Position numbers and translations under genes: made by a program. This document shows positions 1 through 10,500 of a stretch of DNA of 64,000 nt, in pieces. The DNA comes from Topomyia yanbarensis. Taxonomy: Eukaryota; Arthropoda; Insecta; Diptera; Culicidae. Position 1 is the first letter of the stretch; each line of letters begins with the position of its first letter. The notes under the pieces are model-generated. The model saw nothing but the letters and a program-made list of their open reading frames with translations. It ran no database searches and was not told the DNA's origin. The stretch lies in contig NW_026683346.1 of assembly GCF_030247195.1 (NCBI RefSeq), positions 1-64,000 on the forward strand, read 5' to 3'.

Positions 1-486
1 CACCCGTTATTTTGCCAAAAATTCGAAGTTGTAATCTTGCAATATCATGCAAGATCAAAGCAAAATCGCAGACCAAAAATGCCTTGTCGGACAATACTTG
101 AGATGAGTACAGGTGTAGTGATGATTGGAACACTTTGCTGTTGCATTGACGTTCTCTTCAGAGATATTCAGACACTGTCTGAGCTATACTGTGAGTCAAG
201 CAGTCAACGGCGAAAATAATGCTCTCCCAATGTAAAATCGAAAGCGGTTTTTCAAAACCTTGCTTGTGAAATTATTGAAAAAAATCTCTTCTCGAATTGC
301 CACGCGATGGAAGAAACAATCGTATGTCCGTGATCCGTAGAAAATAAGCTCTAAAAAGCACAAAGTCGAACCTAAAAGCCGAGCCATTGGAACTGGTTAC
401 TGATGTAGGCTTCGCCTGGTCATCATGGTCTGCTGGTGCAAGAAGGAGAGTGCCGTTTGTATCAAGGACAGGGAGGATTCTAAACA
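1..486. other. Unassigned single-copy sequence
   Basis: No gene, RNA or repeat could be supported here. The open frames are about 60 codons or shorter, overlap on opposite strands and show no recognisable domain. The stretch ends at the outer edge of the inverted repeat that begins at 487. Confidence 0.5.
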
Positions 487-1135
487 GAGTAAAGCCATGT
501 CAAGTGATCCTCGATTTTTTCGCAAAATCACCGATCTTCTTAAGGTATATTTTATTGTATAGGGATTATGGTGAATAGCTTTTGGTATTAATATTTCGTT
601 ACAATTCCTTTTTTTCTTTAAGATATTAACCCTTAAACTTTATTGCATGATAAAATTGAAAATTTTATATCTCAAAAACTACTGAAGATAATTCAATGAA
701 TTTTTGCACACTTATGGCATGATATTTGCACTATCTTATAAAAATATTTTTACTTTATAATTGCGTGAATAACGGTACTTTGCATCTATTTAAAATTTTC
801 AATTGTATTTTTTCTTGTGTTCTTCACGCTAAAATTTTCAAAACGTATGTTAAGTTATGCGGCAATCTTTCACCTTCAATAATCTGTATTTATAATTTTT
901 CATTTTTGTTCCTATCGAGAGTTATGGAGGATTTTGTAACAGTGCGCTGTTTCAACGCACGGCCCACTTTGATGCAACCCGCGAGAACGTTCATATTGGC
1001 AACGTCGCACGTCACTACGTCAGAAAGCGCATCGTGTAGGAAGTGCGCATCGCATGACTAAAAGAAACCATATCTCTCGATTAGCGCAAAAGGGCAAACT
1101 TTTCAATACGAATTATCGAAGGTAATTTTTTTCCG
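487..1135 (+). repeat. Left arm of the 487-3019 inverted repeat
   Basis: It matches the reverse complement of 2375-3019. Both arms encode the same relic peptide, with the string FKTYVKLC and later IICIYNFSFLFLSRV, on opposite strands. Similarity is strong from 487 to about 1034, then gap-rich to about 1135. The shared peptide is a by-product of duplicated DNA: no start context or known domain supports a gene. Confidence 0.75.
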
Positions 1136-2374
1136 GATATTTTGAGATGCGTTAAATTTTTTTGACTGAAGTGCAACGAAAATTATAGTTGTTAAATATA
1201 TTTTTTATTATTATAATTTAACGCTACTAACGATTAACATCTTTAAAAACACTTTTGTTAGTCAAAATTCATCTACGTTATATCCAAATTCTTTTTTAGT
1301 CTACAACATTACTATATGAAAGTGGAAAATCTTATGCCAACAGCATTTTATTTCACGTTTTTATTTTCACCGAGTGAACAACGATGTGTCTTTTGAAAAA
1401 AGTTTACGTAAAATCTGTTGTTCAATCGCATCGATGTTGGGGTTTTTTATCACTATTGTTTCTGTTAATTCTGTTGATTGGTGGTTCTCGAAGTTCTGGT
1501 ACGATATTATTTATTTTTGTCGAATTTCAATTATTCATCAACGATCTTTATTTCAAAATCCTCGTTACAGTTTTCCGCATGTACCTGTTGAGTCATCGAA
1601 TATTCCAGTTCCATTACTTTGGCAAACACTATAAGAAGAAAAATTAAACGCGTAAATTTTCCTATATTTTAAACGCGTTATAGAGGAACCCATTACTATA
1701 AACATTGGATGTAAAATCGAAAATTTAAGGAAAATTGTGTTTTGTTCATGTCCATATTTATTTTCGTTGTATTTTTTGCGCCCATTACGACATATGCTAC
1801 ACATGTGTTAACCAATATAATTTTTAAATTTATCGCTCCACATGGATGCCATAAAAACAAGATACGACGAACATATTTATGAATTTTTTTAACGGAATAC
1901 ATCATTCGTGTGATCGACCCATATTTATAACATAAATCAATCGAATGTTTTTTTGAGCAAATATTGTATATCTTGAGATAATATAGCATTTCGTCCAGTT
2001 CTCTCTATATGGGAAACACCCAAGTGCGATCGAAACAAAAACAAACGTCAAAACGTTTTCTCACTCGCACTGATGCAAATTAAATGAGCGCGTAATTTAA
2101 CGCACGACCCGATGACGCATGGCTGAAAAGGCGCTATGTTGGATTTAAGAAAAGATTCACAATCTACCTCTTAGACAGAACCAAGTGAAAATAAAACGTG
2201 GTGAAGTATGTCAATTTGTGAAAAATATGCTAACGCAGATTAAAACATGCCCACTGCTCAACTTTGCTCATCGGCTGGCAATAACCGAGCGCACTTGTCC
2301 GAGGTATTGAGTGACAGAAAATTAAATAACTCTTGAACAATATAATAACGCTAAAGAGCATGCAAATTACTCAG
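1136..2374. other. Spacer between inverted-repeat arms
   Basis: AT-rich sequence with no gene I can recognise. Open frames reach at most about 97 codons (minus strand near 1700-1990) and have no domain. Short matches between its two ends suggest it is the worn inner part of the same inverted repeat. Confidence 0.5.
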
Positions 2375-3019
2375 AAAAAATTCACTTTCAATTATCCATA
2401 AAGAAAAGCTTGTCTTTTTGCTTTAATCTCAGAGATGCCATTTTTGAACATGAGATACGCTCCTTCAAAGCGATGCGCATTAGGACGTTGCGACGTGCGG
2501 CATTGCCAATAGGTACGTTCTCGCGGGTTGCATCAAAATGAGCCATGCGTTGAAACAGCGCACAGTTACAAAATCCTCTATAACTCTCGATAGGAACAAA
2601 AATGAAAAATTATAAATACAGATTATTGAAGGTAAAAGATTTTCGCATAATTTGACATAAGTTTTGAAAATTTTTAGCGTGAAGAACACAAGAAGAAATA
2701 CAACTGAAAACTTTAAATAGATGCAAAGTACCGTTATTTACACAATTATAAACCAAAAACATTTTTATAAGATAGTGCAAATATCATTCCATAAGTGTGC
2801 AAAAATTCATTGAATTATCTTCAGTAGTTTTTGAGATACAAAATTTTCAATTTTATCATGTAATAAAGTTTAAGGGTTAATATCTTAAAGAAAAAAAGGA
2901 ATTGTAACGAAATATTTATACCAAAAGCTAATCACCATAATCCCTATACAATAAATTATACCTCATGAAGATCGGTGATTTTGCGAAAAATTCGAGGATC
3001 ACTTGACATGGCTTTACTC
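2375..3019 (-). repeat. Right arm of the 487-3019 inverted repeat
   Basis: Reverse-complement partner of 487-1135. The outer end reads GGCTTTACTC at 3010-3019. It differs from the left arm by scattered substitutions and small indels, so the arms are not a fresh duplication. Confidence 0.75.
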
Positions 3020-3420
3020 AACAAATATTGCTCTAATGACGAAATAACCGGTCAATATGCTATAACTAATTTGAAAAACCTGTTTTAATCAACCTAGTGG
3101 TGCAATCGTTCCTTTCTCATATATCCAAGCTATGATTCCATAACTCAATAAGTCTGCTACATTCTTATTACGCCTGGTACCTATATGTATTTCGCTTTTG
3201 GCATTTGGCATATAAAATACAAATTCGATTTTTGAAATTTCTGGTATTGTATCCTACATTTGAAACCAAGTTTGTAAAAATCAGTAAGCGTTTGCGGAAA
3301 AATAGGTGTTACATAAACTTAAGAACTTGGCATTGGTCATTAGTGATCTAGACCCGCAAATACAAAGAATGTTGCACCCATTTTAATAATCATTATAGTA
3401 CCTATTTATATGGAAATTTA
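3020..3420. other. Unassigned AT-rich sequence
   Basis: I see no gene, repeat or RNA in this stretch. It separates the inverted-repeat element from the diverged 1.2-kb-repeat fragment. Confidence 0.4.
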
Positions 3421-3585
3421 TTGTGGGATCGCACTCTTCAACCTGTATCTCCGAAAGCGGAAGTCCGTTCAGTAAAAAAATTAACAGCAGCTTGTGGGAG
3501 CGCTATACCGTTCGTTTGAAACAAAGTTTTTCCATATCGGTTCAGCCATGTCTTCCTCCTCATACTCACACAAACACACACAATG
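3421..3585 (-). repeat. Diverged, inverted copy of part of the 1.2-kb repeat
   Basis: Read on the minus strand, this carries the same ordered landmarks as the first ~335-bp subrepeat of the 32335-64000 array: a TG-rich tract, a match to the AGATGGATGAACCGATTTTT segment, an AATGAAAGGT-like segment, CGGACTTCCG and a GTGCGATC segment. Translated, the minus strand gives AEPIWKNFVSNERYSAPTSC where array units give DEPIFTNLVPNERCNVPIGC. The similarity is a DNA-repeat match, not evidence of a gene. It shows the family is dispersed as well as tandem, and that this copy is older or less homogenised than the array. Confidence 0.8.
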
Positions 3586-4412
3586 TATTAGCGACAGTCC
3601 GAAGTTACACGGGTCAAGCAGCGTGCTAGCAAAAGGAACGGATGAGGGGAAATAATAACGTGCCATCGTTTGACAAATGAGGTGTCTAGCTTCTTTGCCA
3701 GGAACTATCACGTTGATCGCGACAAAGCAATGAACTCACTGGCTCTAAGTTTCGGATCGATGTAGAACCTCAATGGCTCAACAAATGCAAAAGCCCGCGG
3801 GTTAAGAAAAGAGCAGGTACAAGAACACAATCCTTCCCTAAGTAATATCTACAGAAGGTGTATATTTAGTCTGTTGATGTAATGGGGAAAGAACAGTATG
3901 AATCCGACAGTACCACGTACCAAGTCGTTTAAAGTTTCCCACTCGAGAGTAACAAACACAGATATTTTCTGATTTCGACGATCGTTCTCGTAGGTTATAT
4001 GGTATACGGTACTCGGCCCTCTGAGACTTGACTGGAAAGTCGATTTGAAGTGATTGGAAAGCCATTCTCTATGTCAGAATGGCAAAGAGGGGAGACATAA
4101 TGCTGCACCAAAGTAATGAGACCCGAACAAGTTGCGGGTAAGAATCACAGAGGATATGAAAATTTCCGGAATCAAATTCAGGACGACTTTCAAAGCAAAT
4201 CTAGGACATTTCGGCGTGAATATAACCACCAAACGAAGCTAGTCGCAGTATAGTTCGAAATATACGCCGGAAGATTTCTTCGAAAATTGGGTTTCTAAAC
4301 TACAACTGGACTGTAAAATAAAACATTACGGCTAAAACGCGAGTTAGCAAGCTATACGACAAGGATCTGACCAAATTCAACAAGTTTGACTTCAAACCGC
4401 TACAAGATGGGT
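3586..4412. other. Unassigned sequence left of the 11-bp array
   Basis: No recognisable gene or repeat. A 75-codon minus-strand frame (3838-4065) has no domain I know. The sequence passes directly into the 11-bp array at about 4413 with no visible transposon end or duplication. Confidence 0.45.
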
Positions 4413-4500
4413 TCTCTTGTCTTTGTCTTGTCTTTGCTTGTCTTTGTCTTGTCTTTGTCTTATCTTTGTCTTGTCTTTGTCTTATCTTTGTCTTGTCTTT
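4413..4500 (+). repeat. Degenerate left edge of the 11-bp array
   Basis: Several variant units sit here within 90 bases: a CTTTGCTTG unit near 4434 that has lost bases, and two units with CTTATC in place of CTTGTC (near 4460 and 4482). These are the only A bases inside the array. Array edges commonly keep older variants because they are homogenised less than the interior. Confidence 0.85.
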
Positions 4501-4902
4501 GTCTTGTCTTTGTCTTGTCTTTGTCTTGTCTTTGTCTTGTCTTTGTCTTGTCTTTGTCTTGTCTTTGTCTTGTCTTTGTCTTGTCTTTGTCTTGTCTTTG
4601 TCTTGTCTTTGTCTTGTCTTTGTCTTGTCTTTGTCTTGTCTTTGTCTTGTCTTTGTCTTGTCTTTGTCTTGTCTTTGTCTTGTCTTTGTCTTGTCTTTGT
4701 CTTGTCTTTGTCTTGTCTTTGTCTTGTCTTTGTCTTGTCTTTGTCTTGTCTTTGTCTTGTCTTTGTCTTGTCTTTGTCTTGTCTTTGTCTTGTCTTTGTC
4801 TTGTCTTTGTCTTGTCTTTGTCTTGTCTTTGTCTTGTCTTTGTCTTGTCTTTGTCTTGTCTTTGTCTTGTCTTTGTCTTGTCTTTGTCTTGTCTTTGTCT
4901 TG

Positions 4903-5533
4903 TCGTCTTGTCTTGTCTTTGTCTTGTCTTTGTCTTGTCTTTGTCTTGTCTTTGTCTTGTCTTTGTCTTGTCTTTGTCTTGTCTTTGTCTTGTCTTTGTC
5001 TTGTCTTTGTCTTGTCTTTGTCTTGTCTTTGTCTTGTCTTTGTCTTGTCTTTGTCTTGTCTTTGTCTTGTCTTTGTCTTGTCTTTGTCTTGTCTTTGTCT
5101 TGTCTTTGTCTTGTCTTTGTCTTGTCTTTGTCTTGTCTTTGTCTTGTCTTTGTCTTGTCTTTGTCTTGTCTTTGTCTTGTCTTTGTCTTGTCTTTGTCTT
5201 GTCTTTGTCTTGTCTTTGTCTTGTCTTTGTCTTGTCTTTGTCTTGTCTTTGTCTTGTCTTTGTCTTGTCTTTGTCTTGTCTTTGTCTTGTCTTTGTCTTG
5301 TCTTTGTCTTGTCTTTGTCTTGTCTTTGTCTTGTCTTTGTCTTGTCTTTGTCTTGTCTTTGTCTTGTCTTTGTCTTGTCTTTGTCTTGTCTTTGTCTTGT
5401 CTTTGTCTTGTCTTTGTCTTGTCTTTGTCTTGTCTTTGTCTTGTCTTTGTCTTGTCTTTGTCTTGTCTTTGTCTTGTCTTTGTCTTGTCTTTGTCTTGTC
5501 TTTGTCTTGTCTTTGTCTTGTCGTCTTGTCTTG
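4903..5533 (+). repeat. Pair of identical variant units 618 bp apart
   Basis: The 13-base variant GTCGTCTTGTCTT occurs at about 4903 and at 5521 and nowhere else that I can see. The spacing of 618 equals 55 x 11 + 13, which is what is expected if one block of 55 normal units plus one variant unit was duplicated in tandem. The limits of the duplicated block cannot be placed, because all flanking units are identical. Confidence 0.85.
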
Positions 5534-7468
5534 TCTTTGTCTTGTCTTTGTCTTGTCTTTGTCTTGTCTTTGTCTTGTCTTTGTCTTGTCTTTGTCTTGT
5601 CTTTGTCTTGTCTTTGTCTTGTCTTTGTCTTGTCTTTGTCTTGTCTTTGTCTTGTCTTTGTCTTGTCTTTGTCTTGTCTTTGTCTTGTCTTTGTCTTGTC
5701 TTTGTCTTGTCTTTGTCTTGTCTTTGTCTTGTCTTTGTCTTGTCTTTGTCTTGTCTTTGTCTTGTCTTTGTCTTGTCTTTGTCTTGTCTTTGTCTTGTCT
5801 TTGTCTTGTCTTTGTCTTGTCTTTGTCTTGTCTTTGTCTTGTCTTTGTCTTGTCTTTGTCTTGTCTTTGTCTTGTCTTTGTCTTGTCTTTGTCTTGTCTT
5901 TGTCTTGTCTTTGTCTTGTCTTTGTCTTGTCTTTGTCTTGTCTTTGTCTTGTCTTTGTCTTGTCTTTGTCTTGTCTTTGTCTTGTCTTTGTCTTGTCTTT
6001 GTCTTGTCTTTGTCTTGTCTTTGTCTTGTCTTTGTCTTGTCTTTGTCTTGTCTTTGTCTTGTCTTTGTCTTGTCTTTGTCTTGTCTTTGTCTTGTCTTTG
6101 TCTTGTCTTTGTCTTGTCTTTGTCTTGTCTTTGTCTTGTCTTTGTCTTGTCTTTGTCTTGTCTTTGTCTTGTCTTTGTCTTGTCTTTGTCTTGTCTTTGT
6201 CTTGTCTTTGTCTTGTCTTTGTCTTGTCTTTGTCTTGTCTTTGTCTTGTCTTTGTCTTGTCTTTGTCTTGTCTTTGTCTTGTCTTTGTCTTGTCTTTGTC
6301 TTGTCTTTGTCTTGTCTTTGTCTTGTCTTTGTCTTGTCTTTGTCTTGTCTTTGTCTTGTCTTTGTCTTGTCTTTGTCTTGTCTTTGTCTTGTCTTTGTCT
6401 TGTCTTTGTCTTGTCTTTGTCTTGTCTTTGTCTTGTCTTTGTCTTGTCTTTGTCTTGTCTTTGTCTTGTCTTTGTCTTGTCTTTGTCTTGTCTTTGTCTT
6501 GTCTTTGTCTTGTCTTTGTCTTGTCTTTGTCTTGTCTTTGTCTTGTCTTTGTCTTGTCTTTGTCTTGTCTTTGTCTTGTCTTTGTCTTGTCTTTGTCTTG
6601 TCTTTGTCTTGTCTTTGTCTTGTCTTTGTCTTGTCTTTGTCTTGTCTTTGTCTTGTCTTTGTCTTGTCTTTGTCTTGTCTTTGTCTTGTCTTTGTCTTGT
6701 CTTTGTCTTGTCTTTGTCTTGTCTTTGTCTTGTCTTTGTCTTGTCTTTGTCTTGTCTTTGTCTTGTCTTTGTCTTGTCTTTGTCTTGTCTTTGTCTTGTC
6801 TTTGTCTTGTCTTTGTCTTGTCTTTGTCTTGTCTTTGTCTTGTCTTTGTCTTGTCTTTGTCTTGTCTTTGTCTTGTCTTTGTCTTGTCTTTGTCTTGTCT
6901 TTGTCTTGTCTTTGTCTTGTCTTTGTCTTGTCTTTGTCTTGTCTTTGTCTTGTCTTTGTCTTGTCTTTGTCTTGTCTTTGTCTTGTCTTTGTCTTGTCTT
7001 TGTCTTGTCTTTGTCTTGTCTTTGTCTTGTCTTTGTCTTGTCTTTGTCTTGTCTTTGTCTTGTCTTTGTCTTGTCTTTGTCTTGTCTTTGTCTTGTCTTT
7101 GTCTTGTCTTTGTCTTGTCTTTGTCTTGTCTTTGTCTTGTCTTTGTCTTGTCTTTGTCTTGTCTTTGTCTTGTCTTTGTCTTGTCTTTGTCTTGTCTTTG
7201 TCTTGTCTTTGTCTTGTCTTTGTCTTGTCTTTGTCTTGTCTTTGTCTTGTCTTTGTCTTGTCTTTGTCTTGTCTTTGTCTTGTCTTTGTCTTGTCTTTGT
7301 CTTGTCTTTGTCTTGTCTTTGTCTTGTCTTTGTCTTGTCTTTGTCTTGTCTTTGTCTTGTCTTTGTCTTGTCTTTGTCTTGTCTTTGTCTTGTCTTTGTC
7401 TTGTCTTTGTCTTGTCTTTGTCTTGTCTTTGTCTTGTCTTTGTCTTGTCTTTGTCTTGTCTTTGTCTT

Positions 7469-7528
7469 GTCTTTGTCTTTGTCTTTGTCTTTGTCTTTGT
7501 CTTTGTCTTTGTCTTTGTCTTTGTCTTT
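7469..7528 (+). repeat. Ten pure GTCTTT hexamers inside the 11-bp array
   Basis: Here the alternation of GTCTTT and GTCTT stops and GTCTTT repeats ten times before the normal pattern resumes at 7529 with GTCTT. In translation this shows as an LSLS run or, on the minus strand, a KTKT run. It looks like a local slippage expansion of one half of the unit. Confidence 0.9.
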
Positions 7529-10500
7529 GTCTTGTCTTTGTCTTGTCTTTGTCTTGTCTTTGTCTTGTCTTTGTCTTGTCTTTGTCTTGTCTTTGTCTTG
7601 TCTTTGTCTTGTCTTTGTCTTGTCTTTGTCTTGTCTTTGTCTTGTCTTTGTCTTGTCTTTGTCTTGTCTTTGTCTTGTCTTTGTCTTGTCTTTGTCTTGT
7701 CTTTGTCTTGTCTTTGTCTTGTCTTTGTCTTGTCTTTGTCTTGTCTTTGTCTTGTCTTTGTCTTGTCTTTGTCTTGTCTTTGTCTTGTCTTTGTCTTGTC
7801 TTTGTCTTGTCTTTGTCTTGTCTTTGTCTTGTCTTTGTCTTGTCTTTGTCTTGTCTTTGTCTTGTCTTTGTCTTGTCTTTGTCTTGTCTTTGTCTTGTCT
7901 TTGTCTTGTCTTTGTCTTGTCTTTGTCTTGTCTTTGTCTTGTCTTTGTCTTGTCTTTGTCTTGTCTTTGTCTTGTCTTTGTCTTGTCTTTGTCTTGTCTT
8001 TGTCTTGTCTTTGTCTTGTCTTTGTCTTGTCTTTGTCTTGTCTTTGTCTTGTCTTTGTCTTGTCTTTGTCTTGTCTTTGTCTTGTCTTTGTCTTGTCTTT
8101 GTCTTGTCTTTGTCTTGTCTTTGTCTTGTCTTTGTCTTGTCTTTGTCTTGTCTTTGTCTTGTCTTTGTCTTGTCTTTGTCTTGTCTTTGTCTTGTCTTTG
8201 TCTTGTCTTTGTCTTGTCTTTGTCTTGTCTTTGTCTTGTCTTTGTCTTGTCTTTGTCTTGTCTTTGTCTTGTCTTTGTCTTGTCTTTGTCTTGTCTTTGT
8301 CTTGTCTTTGTCTTGTCTTTGTCTTGTCTTTGTCTTGTCTTTGTCTTGTCTTTGTCTTGTCTTTGTCTTGTCTTTGTCTTGTCTTTGTCTTGTCTTTGTC
8401 TTGTCTTTGTCTTGTCTTTGTCTTGTCTTTGTCTTGTCTTTGTCTTGTCTTTGTCTTGTCTTTGTCTTGTCTTTGTCTTGTCTTTGTCTTGTCTTTGTCT
8501 TGTCTTTGTCTTGTCTTTGTCTTGTCTTTGTCTTGTCTTTGTCTTGTCTTTGTCTTGTCTTTGTCTTGTCTTTGTCTTGTCTTTGTCTTGTCTTTGTCTT
8601 GTCTTTGTCTTGTCTTTGTCTTGTCTTTGTCTTGTCTTTGTCTTGTCTTTGTCTTGTCTTTGTCTTGTCTTTGTCTTGTCTTTGTCTTGTCTTTGTCTTG
8701 TCTTTGTCTTGTCTTTGTCTTGTCTTTGTCTTGTCTTTGTCTTGTCTTTGTCTTGTCTTTGTCTTGTCTTTGTCTTGTCTTTGTCTTGTCTTTGTCTTGT
8801 CTTTGTCTTGTCTTTGTCTTGTCTTTGTCTTGTCTTTGTCTTGTCTTTGTCTTGTCTTTGTCTTGTCTTTGTCTTGTCTTTGTCTTGTCTTTGTCTTGTC
8901 TTTGTCTTGTCTTTGTCTTGTCTTTGTCTTGTCTTTGTCTTGTCTTTGTCTTGTCTTTGTCTTGTCTTTGTCTTGTCTTTGTCTTGTCTTTGTCTTGTCT
9001 TTGTCTTGTCTTTGTCTTGTCTTTGTCTTGTCTTTGTCTTGTCTTTGTCTTGTCTTTGTCTTGTCTTTGTCTTGTCTTTGTCTTGTCTTTGTCTTGTCTT
9101 TGTCTTGTCTTTGTCTTGTCTTTGTCTTGTCTTTGTCTTGTCTTTGTCTTGTCTTTGTCTTGTCTTTGTCTTGTCTTTGTCTTGTCTTTGTCTTGTCTTT
9201 GTCTTGTCTTTGTCTTGTCTTTGTCTTGTCTTTGTCTTGTCTTTGTCTTGTCTTTGTCTTGTCTTTGTCTTGTCTTTGTCTTGTCTTTGTCTTGTCTTTG
9301 TCTTGTCTTTGTCTTGTCTTTGTCTTGTCTTTGTCTTGTCTTTGTCTTGTCTTTGTCTTGTCTTTGTCTTGTCTTTGTCTTGTCTTTGTCTTGTCTTTGT
9401 CTTGTCTTTGTCTTGTCTTTGTCTTGTCTTTGTCTTGTCTTTGTCTTGTCTTTGTCTTGTCTTTGTCTTGTCTTTGTCTTGTCTTTGTCTTGTCTTTGTC
9501 TTGTCTTTGTCTTGTCTTTGTCTTGTCTTTGTCTTGTCTTTGTCTTGTCTTTGTCTTGTCTTTGTCTTGTCTTTGTCTTGTCTTTGTCTTGTCTTTGTCT
9601 TGTCTTTGTCTTGTCTTTGTCTTGTCTTTGTCTTGTCTTTGTCTTGTCTTTGTCTTGTCTTTGTCTTGTCTTTGTCTTGTCTTTGTCTTGTCTTTGTCTT
9701 GTCTTTGTCTTGTCTTTGTCTTGTCTTTGTCTTGTCTTTGTCTTGTCTTTGTCTTGTCTTTGTCTTGTCTTTGTCTTGTCTTTGTCTTGTCTTTGTCTTG
9801 TCTTTGTCTTGTCTTTGTCTTGTCTTTGTCTTGTCTTTGTCTTGTCTTTGTCTTGTCTTTGTCTTGTCTTTGTCTTGTCTTTGTCTTGTCTTTGTCTTGT
9901 CTTTGTCTTGTCTTTGTCTTGTCTTTGTCTTGTCTTTGTCTTGTCTTTGTCTTGTCTTTGTCTTGTCTTTGTCTTGTCTTTGTCTTGTCTTTGTCTTGTC
10001 TTTGTCTTGTCTTTGTCTTGTCTTTGTCTTGTCTTTGTCTTGTCTTTGTCTTGTCTTTGTCTTGTCTTTGTCTTGTCTTTGTCTTGTCTTTGTCTTGTCT
10101 TTGTCTTGTCTTTGTCTTGTCTTTGTCTTGTCTTTGTCTTGTCTTTGTCTTGTCTTTGTCTTGTCTTTGTCTTGTCTTTGTCTTGTCTTTGTCTTGTCTT
10201 TGTCTTGTCTTTGTCTTGTCTTTGTCTTGTCTTTGTCTTGTCTTTGTCTTGTCTTTGTCTTGTCTTTGTCTTGTCTTTGTCTTGTCTTTGTCTTGTCTTT
10301 GTCTTGTCTTTGTCTTGTCTTTGTCTTGTCTTTGTCTTGTCTTTGTCTTGTCTTTGTCTTGTCTTTGTCTTGTCTTTGTCTTGTCTTTGTCTTGTCTTTG
10401 TCTTGTCTTTGTCTTGTCTTTGTCTTGTCTTTGTCTTGTCTTTGTCTTGTCTTTGTCTTGTCTTTGTCTTGTCTTTGTCTTGTCTTTGTCTTGTCTTTGT

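Larger units (their letters stand above)
487..3019. repeat. Long inverted-repeat (foldback-like) element
   Basis: The sequence starting GAGTAAAGCCATGTCAAGTG at 487 returns as its reverse complement ending at 3019. The two arms match closely for about 550 bp and then more loosely further inward. A further short match is seen near 1350-1378 against about 2178-2205 (TTTTATTTTCAC), so the whole element may be a decayed palindrome. The bases just outside are AACA on the left (483-486) and AACA on the right (3020-3023). This could be a 4-bp target duplication but is short enough to be chance. No transposase frame is visible between the arms. It could be a non-autonomous foldback transposon or two inverted copies of one repeat. 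Confidence 0.75.

Noticed and set aside
1..35. Possible third copy of the inverted-repeat end (TTTTGCCAAAAATTCGAAG compared with TTTTGCGAAAAATTCGAGG)
   Set aside because: The match covers about 20 bases and then fails, which is too short to separate from chance in AT-rich sequence.
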